Positions 42,186 through 50,973 of a stretch of 64,000 bases of DNA are shown here, piece after piece. Source of the DNA: Clostridium_AD sp050717545 (lineage in GTDB: Bacteria > Bacillota > Clostridia > Clostridiales > Clostridiaceae). The notes under the pieces are model-generated. The model saw nothing but the letters and a program-made list of their open reading frames with translations, was not told the DNA's origin and searched no databases. The DNA is taken from the NCBI RefSeq assembly GCF_050717545.1, contig NZ_JBOITN010000038.1, positions 1-64,000 on the forward strand, given 5' to 3'. The stretch's first letter is position 1, and each line of letters begins with the position of its first letter. The translations under genes were made by a program, and so were the position numbers.

Positions 42186-44057
42186 ATGAAGAATTTAGGA
42201 AAATGGAAAAAACCGTTACTAATTATTAGTGATGCAGCAGTGATAAATGTGGCATATATACTGGGTTTCTTTTATAGATATAATTTTAGAAATTTTATGT
42301 TTTATGCAAATGATTATAAAACGGTGGCGTTAATTGTAACGGTTATATACGTATCTTGTTTTTTTATCTTTAAGTTGTATGATAGACTTTGGAGTTATGC
42401 GAGTATAGATGAATTTATGCTTGTTATTGGAGCGTGCCTTACTTCGAATGTTGTAACCATCATTTTTGTTAGGATTATTGGACATAGATTTGCATATGGG
42501 GTAAGTATAATAGCTTGTGCTTTTATTATTATTTTTATACTTGGACTTAGAATGTCATTTAGAATCTTTGCTAGATTTGAGAGTATTATAAATTGGAATG
42601 CTAGTAAAAATGACAGAAAAAGAGTAATGATTATTGGAGCTGGAGAGGCTGCAGCGATGGTTATAAAAGAGATGAAGGGTAGTTATCAGAGTAAATATAG
42701 ACCTGTAGCTGTAATTGATGATGAAGATTATAAAAAAGGAAATAATATTATGGGGGTAAAGGTTCTTGGAAGTAGGAAAGATATACCAGCCATAGCAAAA
42801 GAAAAGGATATAGGGACTATACTTTTAGCTATTCCCACAATAGACGATGAAAATAAAACACAGATTTTGGAAATATGTAAAAAAACAAACTGCAAAATAG
42901 AGATTGTTCCAGGTATGTATGAAATAATTAATGGAAAATCACCTTTAAGTCAAATTAGAGAAGTTAATATTGAGGACTTATTAGGGCGTAAAGCGGTAGT
43001 GCTTGATACCGAGGGTATCGCAAGTTATATTCATGATAAAACCGTACTAGTAACAGGTGGTGGTGGTTCTATTGGTTCTGAATTGTGTCGTCAAATTATT
43101 AAATTTGGACCAAAACAACTAATTGTTTTTGATATATACGAAAATAATGCTTATGATTTACAAATGGAAATTCAATATAAGTATCCAGAATTGGATTTAA
43201 AGGTATTGATAGGGTCTGTTAGAGATATACTAAGACTTGAAGATGTTTTTGAGACATATTCACCGGATATTATTTTCCATGCGGCTGCACACAAACATGT
43301 ACCGCTCATGGAAGTGAGTCCAATGGAAGCTATAAAAAACAATGTGTTTGGAACTTTTAATGTTGCAAGTTGTGCCCATAAATATAAAGCAGAGAGATTC
43401 GTAATGATTTCTACAGATAAAGCAGTTAACCCAACTAATGTTATGGGCGCTACTAAGAGAATGTGTGAAATGATTATACAATCTATGGATAAGATAAGTG
43501 AAACTCGATTTGTAGCAGTTAGATTTGGGAATGTATTAGGAAGTAATGGGTCCGTTATACCACTATTTAAAAATCAAATAGCTCATGGTGGTCCAGTTAC
43601 ACTTACTAATAAATATATAACTAGGTTCTTTATGACAATACCTGAGGCCGCACAATTAGTTATGCAGGCAGGGGCATATGCACAGGGTGGAGAAATCTTT
43701 GTGCTTGATATGGGAAAACCTGTTAAAATATATGATTTAGCTTGGGATTTAATTAGACTTTCAGGGTTTGAACCAAATGAGGAAATAAAAATAGAAATCA
43801 CTGGATTAAGACCAGGTGAAAAACTTTATGAGGAGCTTCTAATGAGTGAAGAAGGGCTTACAAATACTAAACATGAAAAGATTTTTATTGGCAAACCAAC
43901 ATTTAGTGATTTAAGCGTAATGAAAGAACGAATGAAGGAACTTGCAGGCATTATAAAAAAAGACGATCTAGAATCATTGTATACAAAAATAGAAGAGATT
44001 GTTCCAACATACAACCGAAGTGTAGCAGATATTGAAGAGGCTGCAGCGACTGAGTAA
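42186..44057 (+). CDS. Membrane nucleotide-sugar 4,6-dehydratase (WbpM/CapD/PglF type)
   Basis: A 623-residue protein; the ATG at 42186 has AAGGTGG before it. Four N-terminal transmembrane helices (about 8-125) precede a CoA-binding-like domain (GAGEAAAMVIKEM) and the catalytic SDR domain with TGGGGSIGSELCRQI. The active-site segment is STDKAVNPTNVMGATKR, with the Met/Lys replacement of the classic Tyr-x3-Lys seen in this family. It converts UDP-GlcNAc to the 4-keto-6-deoxy sugar used for bacillosamine, QuiNAc or FucNAc. It heads the locus, next to the initiating phosphoglycosyltransferase. Confidence 0.9.
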   Translation: MKNLGKWKKPLLIISDAAVINVAYILGFFYRYNFRNFMFYANDYKTVALIVTVIYVSCFFIFKLYDRLWSYASIDEFMLVIGACLTSNVVTIIFVRIIGHRFAYGVSIIACAFIIIFILGLRMSFRIFARFESIINWNASKNDRKRVMIIGAGEAAAMVIKEMKGSYQSKYRPVAVIDDEDYKKGNNIMGVKVLGSRKDIPAIAKEKDIGTILLAIPTIDDENKTQILEICKKTNCKIEIVPGMYEIINGKSPLSQIREVNIEDLLGRKAVVLDTEGIASYIHDKTVLVTGGGGSIGSELCRQIIKFGPKQLIVFDIYENNAYDLQMEIQYKYPELDLKVLIGSVRDILRLEDVFETYSPDIIFHAAAHKHVPLMEVSPMEAIKNNVFGTFNVASCAHKYKAERFVMISTDKAVNPTNVMGATKRMCEMIIQSMDKISETRFVAVRFGNVLGSNGSVIPLFKNQIAHGGPVTLTNKYITRFFMTIPEAAQLVMQAGAYAQGGEIFVLDMGKPVKIYDLAWDLIRLSGFEPNEEIKIEITGLRPGEKLYEELLMSEEGLTNTKHEKIFIGKPTFSDLSVMKERMKELAGIIKKDDLESLYTKIEEIVPTYNRSVADIEEAAATE

Positions 44058-44079
44058 TTAATAAATGTAGGAGGATATT

Positions 44080-44679
44080 ATGCAAAGATTTTTAGATGTT
44101 ATAATTAGTTTAGTTATATTAGTTTTGTTATCACCTATACTTTTAATTGTAGGAGTATTAATAAAGTTAAACTCAAAAGGTCCAGTACTTTTTACTCAGA
44201 TGAGAATAGGTAAAGGTAATGAACTTTTTAAGTTCTACAAATTTAGGACAATGCGAGTTGGAACTCCCAATGTATCAACTGATAAACTAGATAATACTAA
44301 GAGTTATATAACTAGCATTGGCAAAGTACTAAGAAAAACTAGCATTGACGAACTTCCACAACTACTTAATACTCTTAAAGGAGATATGACGTTTGTGGGA
44401 CCAAGACCTGCTTTATATAATCAAAAGACACTTAAGGATATGAGAACAAAGGTAGGAGTTCATAAATTACTTCCAGGGGTTACTGGTTGGGCTCAAATTA
44501 ATGGACGTGATGACAATGATGATCGCATGAAAACAGAACATGACTTATATTATTTAAAAAATAAATCATTTATATTTGATGTAAAAATATTATTTAGTAC
44601 TGTATTTAAGGTTTTAAGAGCAGAGGGAGTTAATGATGATGGACAAAAAAAAAATAGATCTAATGATTCCCTAGTATAA
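44080..44679 (+). CDS. Initiating phosphoglycosyltransferase (PglC/WcaJ-type)
   Basis: A 199-residue monotopic enzyme that moves a sugar-1-phosphate from its UDP carrier to undecaprenyl phosphate, the first step of repeating-unit assembly. One N-terminal re-entrant hydrophobic helix (residues 4-28) is followed by the catalytic domain with KFYKFRTM, the TSIDELPQLLN motif (catalytic Asp-Glu pair) and VGPRPAL. The short single-helix form matches PglC/PglB-type enzymes acting on diNAcBac, QuiNAc or FucNAc rather than the five-helix WbaP type, which fits the upstream dehydratase. Confidence 0.9.
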   Translation: MQRFLDVIISLVILVLLSPILLIVGVLIKLNSKGPVLFTQMRIGKGNELFKFYKFRTMRVGTPNVSTDKLDNTKSYITSIGKVLRKTSIDELPQLLNTLKGDMTFVGPRPALYNQKTLKDMRTKVGVHKLLPGVTGWAQINGRDDNDDRMKTEHDLYYLKNKSFIFDVKILFSTVFKVLRAEGVNDDGQKKNRSNDSLV

Positions 44680-44690
44680 AGTACAAGCTT

Positions 44691-44711
44691 TCAGCTCCTA
44701 AAAGGAGCTGA
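44691..44711 (+). other. Short stem-loop between transferase and epimerase genes
   Basis: TCAGCTCCT-AAA-AGGAGCTGA forms a strong small hairpin but has no T run. It may stabilise or attenuate the transcript. Confidence 0.45.
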
Positions 44712-44753
44712 ACTTATATGTTATTTAAAATAAAATAGAGGGAGTAATGATAT

Positions 44754-45596
44754 ATGAAAAAGGTATTAGTTACAGGTGCCAATGGATATATAGGACACCA
44801 TATTGTAAAAACGTTACTAGATTGTGGGTATAATGTAGATGCTTGTGATTTTAGATTTGACGGAATAGATGAAAGAGCTAATAAAATATATACACCAATA
44901 TTTAATGGAGAAAATGATATATATGATAAACTAGGAAACCCAGATATATGTATACATATGGCGTGGAGAAACGGATTTGTTCACAACAGCGAAACTCATA
45001 TTGAAGATTTATATAATCATTATACATTTTTGGGTAATATGATTAGTGGAGGACTTAAGCATTTATCTGTTATGGGATCAATGCATGAGGTTGGATATTG
45101 GCAAGGAGCAATAGATGAAAATTCACCAACTAATCCTTCTTCATTATATGGCATAGCTAAGAATAGTTTAAGGCAAGCGCTTGAACTGTTGACAAAGGAT
45201 GATAGCGTAGTGCTTCAATGGTTAAGAGGTTACTATATAATTGGTGATGATTTAAGAAGTAATTCTATATTTTCTAAAATAACTAAAATGGAGATGGAAG
45301 GTAAAGAAGAATTTCCATTTACTACCGGAAAAAATAAATATGATTTTATAAGTGTTGAAGAGTTATCAAGACAAATAGTTGCTGCATCTACGCAGACAGA
45401 AATTAAAGGTATAATTAATTGTTGCTGTGGAAAGCCAATTTCACTTGCGGATAAGGTTGAAGGATTTATTAAAGAAAAGAATTTTAACATAAAATTAAAA
45501 TATGGTGCATTTCCTGATAGAAAATATGATTCGCCAGCAGTTTGGGGAGACAATAGTAAGATACAAAGCATACTTGGAGTAACCCCTGAAAAATAG
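44754..45596 (+). CDS. NAD-dependent sugar epimerase/dehydratase (SDR)
   Basis: A 280-residue extended SDR. The nucleotide-binding motif is GANGYIG (residues 8-14) and the catalytic pair is the Tyr and Lys of YGIAK near 130. The active-site Ser is in VMGSMHE. The length is on the short side for 4-epimerases (about 310). It lies directly before a deoxysugar 4-epimerase and may act on the same nucleotide sugar as a reductase or epimerase. The exact substrate is not recognisable. AGAGGGAG precedes the ATG. Confidence 0.75.
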   Translation: MKKVLVTGANGYIGHHIVKTLLDCGYNVDACDFRFDGIDERANKIYTPIFNGENDIYDKLGNPDICIHMAWRNGFVHNSETHIEDLYNHYTFLGNMISGGLKHLSVMGSMHEVGYWQGAIDENSPTNPSSLYGIAKNSLRQALELLTKDDSVVLQWLRGYYIIGDDLRSNSIFSKITKMEMEGKEEFPFTTGKNKYDFISVEELSRQIVAASTQTEIKGIINCCCGKPISLADKVEGFIKEKNFNIKLKYGAFPDRKYDSPAVWGDNSKIQSILGVTPEK

Positions 45597-45638
45597 TGGT
45601 TATTAAGTATTGCATTATTAGTAGAGAGGAGAAAAAAG

Positions 45639-46799
45639 ATGAGTAAAGTGTTAATAACCGGAGGGGCAGGATTTATAGGGAATTCTGTAGTCGATAACTT
45701 ATATAGAAAAGGAAAATATGAGATAGTTGTTCTTGATAATTTTTCTGAGCAAATTCATGGAAGTAATTATGAAGATTCATATCTTTATAAAAACATCAAA
45801 GATAAAGCTCAAATTATAAAAGGTGATGTTAGAAATAGTGAAGATTTAGAGAAGGCGCTTGACGGCGTAGATTATATAATACATCTTGCTGCTGAAACAG
45901 GCACAGGTCAGTCTATGTATGAAATTAATAGATATACTGATGTCAATATCAAAGGCACATCAAATTTACTTCAAGTTATATTAAACAATAAATTTAATAT
46001 AAAGAAAATAATACTATCATCATCACGTTCTGTTTATGGAGAAGGTATGTATTTTTGCAAAGAACATGGAATAGTTGTTCCCAGGTCAAGAGAAATCGAT
46101 GATATGAAGTCAGGAGATTTTGAAGTTAAATGTCCTTTATGTGGTGGACAAGTTGAACTTCGGGATACAACAGAAGAGACTCCATTAACGCCTATCTCTT
46201 TTTATGCATATACAAAACTTGCACAAGAAAAAATGCTAGAGGTAATGTGTCCTACAATGGACATCCCATATACCATTTATAGATATCAAAATGTATATGG
46301 TGCAGGTCAATCTCTAAATAATCCTTATACAGGTATTCTTTCAATATTCTCTAAATTGTTACTCAAAAACCAAAACATTAATATTTTTGAGGATGGCAAA
46401 GAAAGTAGAGACTTTGTTCATGTAAGTGATATAGCAGCGGCCACTTGCACCGCACTTGAAAATGAGTCTACTAACTATCAACATATAAATGTAGGTAGTG
46501 GAGAAAACATTTCTGTTGTGCAAGTAGCAGAAACATTGAAGAAATTGTATTCATCAAAATCAGAGATAAGTATTTCTGGTGATTTCAGAAAAGGTGATAT
46601 AAGACATAACATAGCGGATGTAAGTAAGGCTAAAAAGTTATGTGGATTTAATCCTGTATATACTTTTGAGACAGGTATGAAAGAATTTGCAAGCTGGGTA
46701 TTAAAAGAAAACAGTGGGAACAAATTGCTGCTAGAGGATGGTAAATTCGAACACTCACTAGAAGAAATGAAAGCAAATGGTATGTTAATTCAAAAGTAA
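45639..46799 (+). CDS. dTDP-L-rhamnose 4-epimerase-like SDR with Cys-rich insert
   Basis: A 386-residue extended SDR. GGAGFIG is at 8-14, the Ser motif SSSRSVYGEG near 130, and the YAYTK Tyr/Lys pair near 189. Between the Ser motif and the Tyr is an insert of about 45 residues: CKEHG, PRSREID, then KCPLCGGQ, giving a CxxC pair and a lone Cys that could form a zinc ribbon. This insert is characteristic of the dTDP-L-rhamnose 4-epimerase group, which makes dTDP-6-deoxy-L-talose. No dTDP-rhamnose synthesis genes (rmlABCD) are seen in the window. Length is longer than the common 310-340 because of the insert. Confidence 0.75.
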   Translation: MSKVLITGGAGFIGNSVVDNLYRKGKYEIVVLDNFSEQIHGSNYEDSYLYKNIKDKAQIIKGDVRNSEDLEKALDGVDYIIHLAAETGTGQSMYEINRYTDVNIKGTSNLLQVILNNKFNIKKIILSSSRSVYGEGMYFCKEHGIVVPRSREIDDMKSGDFEVKCPLCGGQVELRDTTEETPLTPISFYAYTKLAQEKMLEVMCPTMDIPYTIYRYQNVYGAGQSLNNPYTGILSIFSKLLLKNQNINIFEDGKESRDFVHVSDIAAATCTALENESTNYQHINVGSGENISVVQVAETLKKLYSSKSEISISGDFRKGDIRHNIADVSKAKKLCGFNPVYTFETGMKEFASWVLKENSGNKLLLEDGKFEHSLEEMKANGMLIQK

Positions 46800-46814
46800 A
46801 GGATTGATGGCATT

Positions 46815-47864
46815 ATGGACTTAGATATAAATAACAAATCAGAAAAACGTATATTATTTATTTGTTCTCCTACTTTTGGCTTTTATAAACATATTATTAG
46901 TGAGCTTGAATCATTAGGTTATGTAGTTGATTATTATAATGATAGGCCAAGTGAAAATAGTTTTCTAAAGGGAATTATAAAGATTAAAAGAAATTTAGTG
47001 GACCTCTTAATTAAAAGGTACTTTAAAAACATTTTAAATGAGACAAAAGATAAACAGTATGATGTGGTTTTTATTATAAATGGTAAAGCCTTTACGGATG
47101 AAATGATTAGAAGTTTGAGGGATACTCAAAGTAAAGCAAGATTTTTATACTATACATGGGACACATTATCTCTTTATCCTAATGCAAAGGGATTAATAGC
47201 CCAGTTCGATAAGGCGTATTCTTTTGATACAGATGATTGTGAAAAAATGGATAAGCTAGAGTTTCTTCCACTTTTTTATAGTAAAACATATGAAGAAATA
47301 GGTGAGGATAGTACTCCCAATAAATCTCCAAAAAGAGAATATGATATCATGAGTGTTTGTACAGCGCATCCTAATCGTTACAAAACAATGCATGAACTCT
47401 TTCCAAAACTTGAGTCAAAGGGTATTCGAATATTTTCTTTTATGTTTTTGAATAAATTACAGTACTGGTACAATAGGATTTATGTACCTGAATTCAAAGG
47501 TGCAATGCGTAGGGAGTTTAAATTTAAATCTCTATCTGAAAAGGAAAATTCAGAAATTCTTAGAAAATCAGACACTGTGTTTGATATGCAACATAATAAG
47601 CAAAGTGGACTAACAATGAGAACTATTGAGACATTAGGCGCTAGAAGAAAGATGGTAACTACAAATACAAATATTAAGAAATATGATTTTTATGATGAAA
47701 ATAATATATTTGTAATGGATGATAGTAATTTAGATGATATTGGAGATTTTATTAATAATAAATATGTACCTATTAATGAGGATATTTATAAAAAATATAG
47801 TGTGTTTTCATGGGTAAAAACAATTATAAATGAAGAAAGCAATAATTATTTTAACGAAGATTAA
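46815..47864 (+). CDS. CgeB-like glycosyltransferase
   Basis: A 349-residue soluble protein. The N-terminal half resembles a GT-B Rossmann fold (RILFICSPTFGFYKH, then DVVFIINGKAFTDEMI and FLYYTWDTLSLYPN). The C-terminal half has SDTVFDMQHNKQSGLTMRTIETLGARRKMVTTN, matching the CgeB/GT-1-like signature (xxGLxxRxxExxAxG). These enzymes add sugars to spore-coat or capsular polysaccharides. The donor and acceptor are unknown. It starts 15 bases after the epimerase stop. Confidence 0.7.
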   Translation: MDLDINNKSEKRILFICSPTFGFYKHIISELESLGYVVDYYNDRPSENSFLKGIIKIKRNLVDLLIKRYFKNILNETKDKQYDVVFIINGKAFTDEMIRSLRDTQSKARFLYYTWDTLSLYPNAKGLIAQFDKAYSFDTDDCEKMDKLEFLPLFYSKTYEEIGEDSTPNKSPKREYDIMSVCTAHPNRYKTMHELFPKLESKGIRIFSFMFLNKLQYWYNRIYVPEFKGAMRREFKFKSLSEKENSEILRKSDTVFDMQHNKQSGLTMRTIETLGARRKMVTTNTNIKKYDFYDENNIFVMDDSNLDDIGDFINNKYVPINEDIYKKYSVFSWVKTIINEESNNYFNED

Positions 47865-47913
47865 TTTAAATAGGATTATTATATTATAAATATATAAATA
47901 GGATGTGATAAGG

Positions 47914-49068
47914 TTGGGAATTAGAATAGGAATAGATGGGCTATATATTATCCCAGGAGAAATAGCAGGAACCGGGAGTTACCTTATGAATTTAATAAAA
48001 GGGCTGCAATCTGTGGATAATGAAAATGAGTATTTCATATTTGCAACTAAGTCTAATTGTGAAAGCTTTAATATTAATAATAAGAATTTTAAAATTGTTA
48101 TATGTGATTTAGATAATACAATAAGATTTAATAGGGTGTTATATACAAGTACTAAATTACCAAATATCATTAAAGATAATAAACTAGATGTAATGTTCTT
48201 CCCAACTTATGTAAGATGTATACAAAATCTTAAGGAAATAAAAACAATATCTAATGTGCATGATATCCAATATAAACACTTTAAAGAAAATTTTTCTTTT
48301 TCTAAAAGGGTATTATTTTCATTTACCTATCCCCTAAGTTTTAAGAAAAGTGATAAAAATATTTGTATATCAAACTTTGTGAAACAAGATATAATAGAAA
48401 ATTTTAAGAATATTAATCCTAAAGATTTAAAGGTTATATACAATCCTATAGATTTTAAAAAATTTGAAAAAAATGATAACATTGCTTTTCATGGCTTTGC
48501 AGAAAAACTTGGACTTGAAACTAATAATTATGTGCTTTCAGTTGCATCTTTATTACCACATAAAAATATTCCAACATTAATAAATGCATTTAGTATTTAT
48601 AAAAAAAGAAGTGGTAATACTAATACTAAATTAGTGCTTGTGGGGATGAGAGACAAAGCAACTAATGATTTAGTGAAATTAATAGCTACGAATAAAATAG
48701 AGGATAGCGTAGTTATTCCAGGTTTTGTATCGGATGATGAACTTAGTTTGTTATATAATAATGCTTGTGTATTTGTGAGCCCATCTCTGTTTGAAGGTTT
48801 TGGTATGCCACCTGTTGAAGCGATGTATAGGAATATACCAGTTATAACTACAAAATGCACATCTCTTCCAGAGGTAACTATGGGTGAGGTTATTTATTAT
48901 AATAACCCTACTGATGCAGATGAATTAGCTAAAGTGATTGAAGAAACTTTAGACAAGGGTTTTATCTATAGAGACGATATTAATGAAGTATTGGTTGAAA
49001 AATACTCTGTAGAGAATGCTGCAACCAGGTATAAGAAATTATTCGAAGAAACTGCGTTAGGTAAATAA
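47914..49068 (+). CDS. GT4-family glycosyltransferase
   Basis: A GT-B enzyme of about 384 residues. I prefer the TTG at 47914 because GGATGTGATA, close to the ideal anti-16S match, lies just before it; a GTG at 47905 overlaps that site. The donor domain carries SVASLLPHKNIPTLI and the GT4 signature PSLFEGFGMPPVEA (Glu-x7-Glu). The loop GTGSYLMNLIKGL near the N-terminus is the acceptor-side glycine loop. Retaining GT4 enzymes commonly transfer mannose, rhamnose or GlcNAc in this type of locus. Confidence 0.85.
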   Translation: MGIRIGIDGLYIIPGEIAGTGSYLMNLIKGLQSVDNENEYFIFATKSNCESFNINNKNFKIVICDLDNTIRFNRVLYTSTKLPNIIKDNKLDVMFFPTYVRCIQNLKEIKTISNVHDIQYKHFKENFSFSKRVLFSFTYPLSFKKSDKNICISNFVKQDIIENFKNINPKDLKVIYNPIDFKKFEKNDNIAFHGFAEKLGLETNNYVLSVASLLPHKNIPTLINAFSIYKKRSGNTNTKLVLVGMRDKATNDLVKLIATNKIEDSVVIPGFVSDDELSLLYNNACVFVSPSLFEGFGMPPVEAMYRNIPVITTKCTSLPEVTMGEVIYYNNPTDADELAKVIEETLDKGFIYRDDINEVLVEKYSVENAATRYKKLFEETALGK

Positions 49069-49103
49069 AATAATAAGATTTATGAGTAAAGGAGGGGCGT
49101 TAT

Positions 49104-50159
49104 ATGCTGTGTGCACTAATTATGGCAGGAGGTAAGGGTACAAGATTTTGGCCTCTTTCAACTGATGAGAAACCTAAACAGTTTGTAAAACTTTTAGGTG
49201 AAGAAACAATGATACAGATGACTATTAATAGAATAAAGGATCTTATTCCAGAAGAAAGAATTTTTGTAGTAACCGCTTTAGATTACGTTGATTTAGTAAA
49301 GGAGCAGTTACCAGGATTGCCTGTAAGAAATATTATAGTTGAGCCAGTAGGTAAAAATACTGCGCCATGTATAGCACTTTCAGCTTTTCACATAGAAAAA
49401 TTCTACAAGGATTCTACAATGGTGGTATTACCTTCAGATCATCTTATTACAGATGAAAAAAAGTTCAGGGCAACTATAAAAAGTGCTTATGACTTTATAC
49501 AAGATAATGAAGAAGGTATAGTAACCCTTGGAATGAAACCGACAAGGGCAGAAACAGGATATGGATACATAAAGGCAATTGAAGATAAAAAATTTAAAAT
49601 TACCAGTCAAGGGATTTGTAAAGTTGATGGATTCGTAGAAAAACCTAATTTAGATAAGGCTATAGGTTATTTAGAAGAAGGAAATTATCTTTGGAATGGT
49701 GGTATGTTCATTTGGAAAGATAAAACAATTCTTAAGTTAACAAAAAAATACTTAAAAGATACTTATGAAATATTAGAGGAAATAGCAATATCTAAAAGTG
49801 AAGAGTATGAATGTAAATTAGCCACTAATTATTGTAAGATTCCAGCGGTATCAGTAGATTATGCCATTATGGAGAATGCTAAAGAAATATATGTGATTCC
49901 TTGTGATTTTGGATGGGATGATATTGGCAGTTGGAATGCCATAGAGAGATATAGAAAAAAAGATGATCATAATAATGTATTTTTAGGAAATGTAAAAAAT
50001 ATAAATGCAAATAATAATCTTATAGTAGCAAAGGATAAACCTATTATAGCTGTAGGACTTGATGATATGTTTGTAGTTGAAACAGATGATTTTATAATGC
50101 TCTGTAAAAAAAGTGAGTTAGATAATATAAAAGAATTACGGGATAAAGTAGGCATTTAA
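49104..50159 (+). CDS. manC: Mannose-1-phosphate guanylyltransferase
   Basis: A 351-residue nucleotidyltransferase that makes GDP-mannose. The GTP-binding loop is MAGGKGTRFWPLS (8-20), followed by PKQF. The FVEKP motif is present near 172 (VDGFVEKP). PSDH near 112 and GWDDIGSW near 272 are typical of ManC. It is the short form lacking the C-terminal phosphomannose isomerase cupin. No phosphomannomutase is in the window; the pgcA product or a distant gene may supply mannose-1-phosphate. GGAGGGG precedes the ATG and a terminator follows. Confidence 0.92.
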   Translation: MLCALIMAGGKGTRFWPLSTDEKPKQFVKLLGEETMIQMTINRIKDLIPEERIFVVTALDYVDLVKEQLPGLPVRNIIVEPVGKNTAPCIALSAFHIEKFYKDSTMVVLPSDHLITDEKKFRATIKSAYDFIQDNEEGIVTLGMKPTRAETGYGYIKAIEDKKFKITSQGICKVDGFVEKPNLDKAIGYLEEGNYLWNGGMFIWKDKTILKLTKKYLKDTYEILEEIAISKSEEYECKLATNYCKIPAVSVDYAIMENAKEIYVIPCDFGWDDIGSWNAIERYRKKDDHNNVFLGNVKNINANNNLIVAKDKPIIAVGLDDMFVVETDDFIMLCKKSELDNIKELRDKVGI

Positions 50160-50175
50160 CCACATTAGAAAGGAA

Positions 50176-50213
50176 ATACTCAAATGCATAGCTATGTATT
50201 TGAGTATCTTTTT
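50176..50213 (+). terminator. Terminator after manC
   Basis: ATACTCAAATGCATAG pairs with CTATGTATTTGAGTAT (one mismatch), then CTTTTT. It ends the first polysaccharide block. Confidence 0.88.
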
Positions 50214-50252
50214 GTTAATAATATAGGGTTAAGAAGAATTAAGGGGCTGTAA

Positions 50253-50852
50253 ATGATTATGAAAAATGGATATGGGTTTGGGGAGATATTTAAGAATGGT
50301 ATTTCGCTTATTTACACTAAAATATTTTATAAGGGAGCACGTTTAATACGTATACCTATATACGTTAGAGGTAAAAAGTTTTTGGGTTATGGTGAAGGGT
50401 TTACTACAGGATATAGTTGCCGCTTGGAAATGTTTGATGCGTTGGAATGCCAGGAAAAGAAGATTGTAATAGGCAAAAATTGCAAGATCGGCGATTACGT
50501 TCACATCTCAGCAGGTGAAAGTGTAACTATAGGGGACAACTGCCTAATGGCATCTAAGATATTTATTAGTGATAGTAGTCATGGAAATTATTCCGTAGGC
50601 ACCGATATTTCATCACCAGATACTGCTCCAGATAGCAGGCCACTTCACACTAAAGCTGTATCCATAGGTAATAATGTGTGGATAGGAGAAAATGTTTGTA
50701 TATTATTAGGAGTTAACATTGGAGATGGCTGTATTATTGGAGCAAATTCGGTGGTTAATAGAGATATTCCCAGTAATTGTATAGCTGTGGGCATGCCAGC
50801 AAAGATTATTAAAAAATATGATTCTGAGTTAGATCAATGGGTGAAAATGTAA
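50253..50852 (+). CDS. WcaF/maa-like hexapeptide acyltransferase
   Basis: A 199-residue left-handed beta-helix enzyme. Hexapeptide repeats (I/V-G-x-N/D-x-x) run from about 75 to 180: VIGKNCKIGDYVHI, TIGDNCLMASKIFI, SIGNNVWIGENVCI, IGDGCIIGANSVV. The catalytic His is in SDSSHGNYS. The PDTAPDSRPLHTKAV loop is typical of WcaF-like O-acetyltransferases that decorate colanic acid and O-antigens. It sits just after the manC terminator, so it may have its own promoter or depend on read-through. Confidence 0.85.
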   Translation: MIMKNGYGFGEIFKNGISLIYTKIFYKGARLIRIPIYVRGKKFLGYGEGFTTGYSCRLEMFDALECQEKKIVIGKNCKIGDYVHISAGESVTIGDNCLMASKIFISDSSHGNYSVGTDISSPDTAPDSRPLHTKAVSIGNNVWIGENVCILLGVNIGDGCIIGANSVVNRDIPSNCIAVGMPAKIIKKYDSELDQWVKM

Positions 50853-50903
50853 TATTAGTTTTTTGTAAATAAAACAAATTAATAAAACTTTTTTAATATA
50901 TTA

Positions 50904-50912
50904 TGTTATACT
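50904..50912 (+). promoter_or_regulatory. Extended -10 promoter before the polymerase gene
   Basis: TGT-TATACT, about 60 bases before the ATG. The surrounding DNA is AT-rich and no clear -35 is visible. Confidence 0.5.
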
Positions 50913-50973
50913 AAATTATATTCATAACCAGTATTTTAAACGAAATAAATAGCAAATAAAGGAGAATTATAGA

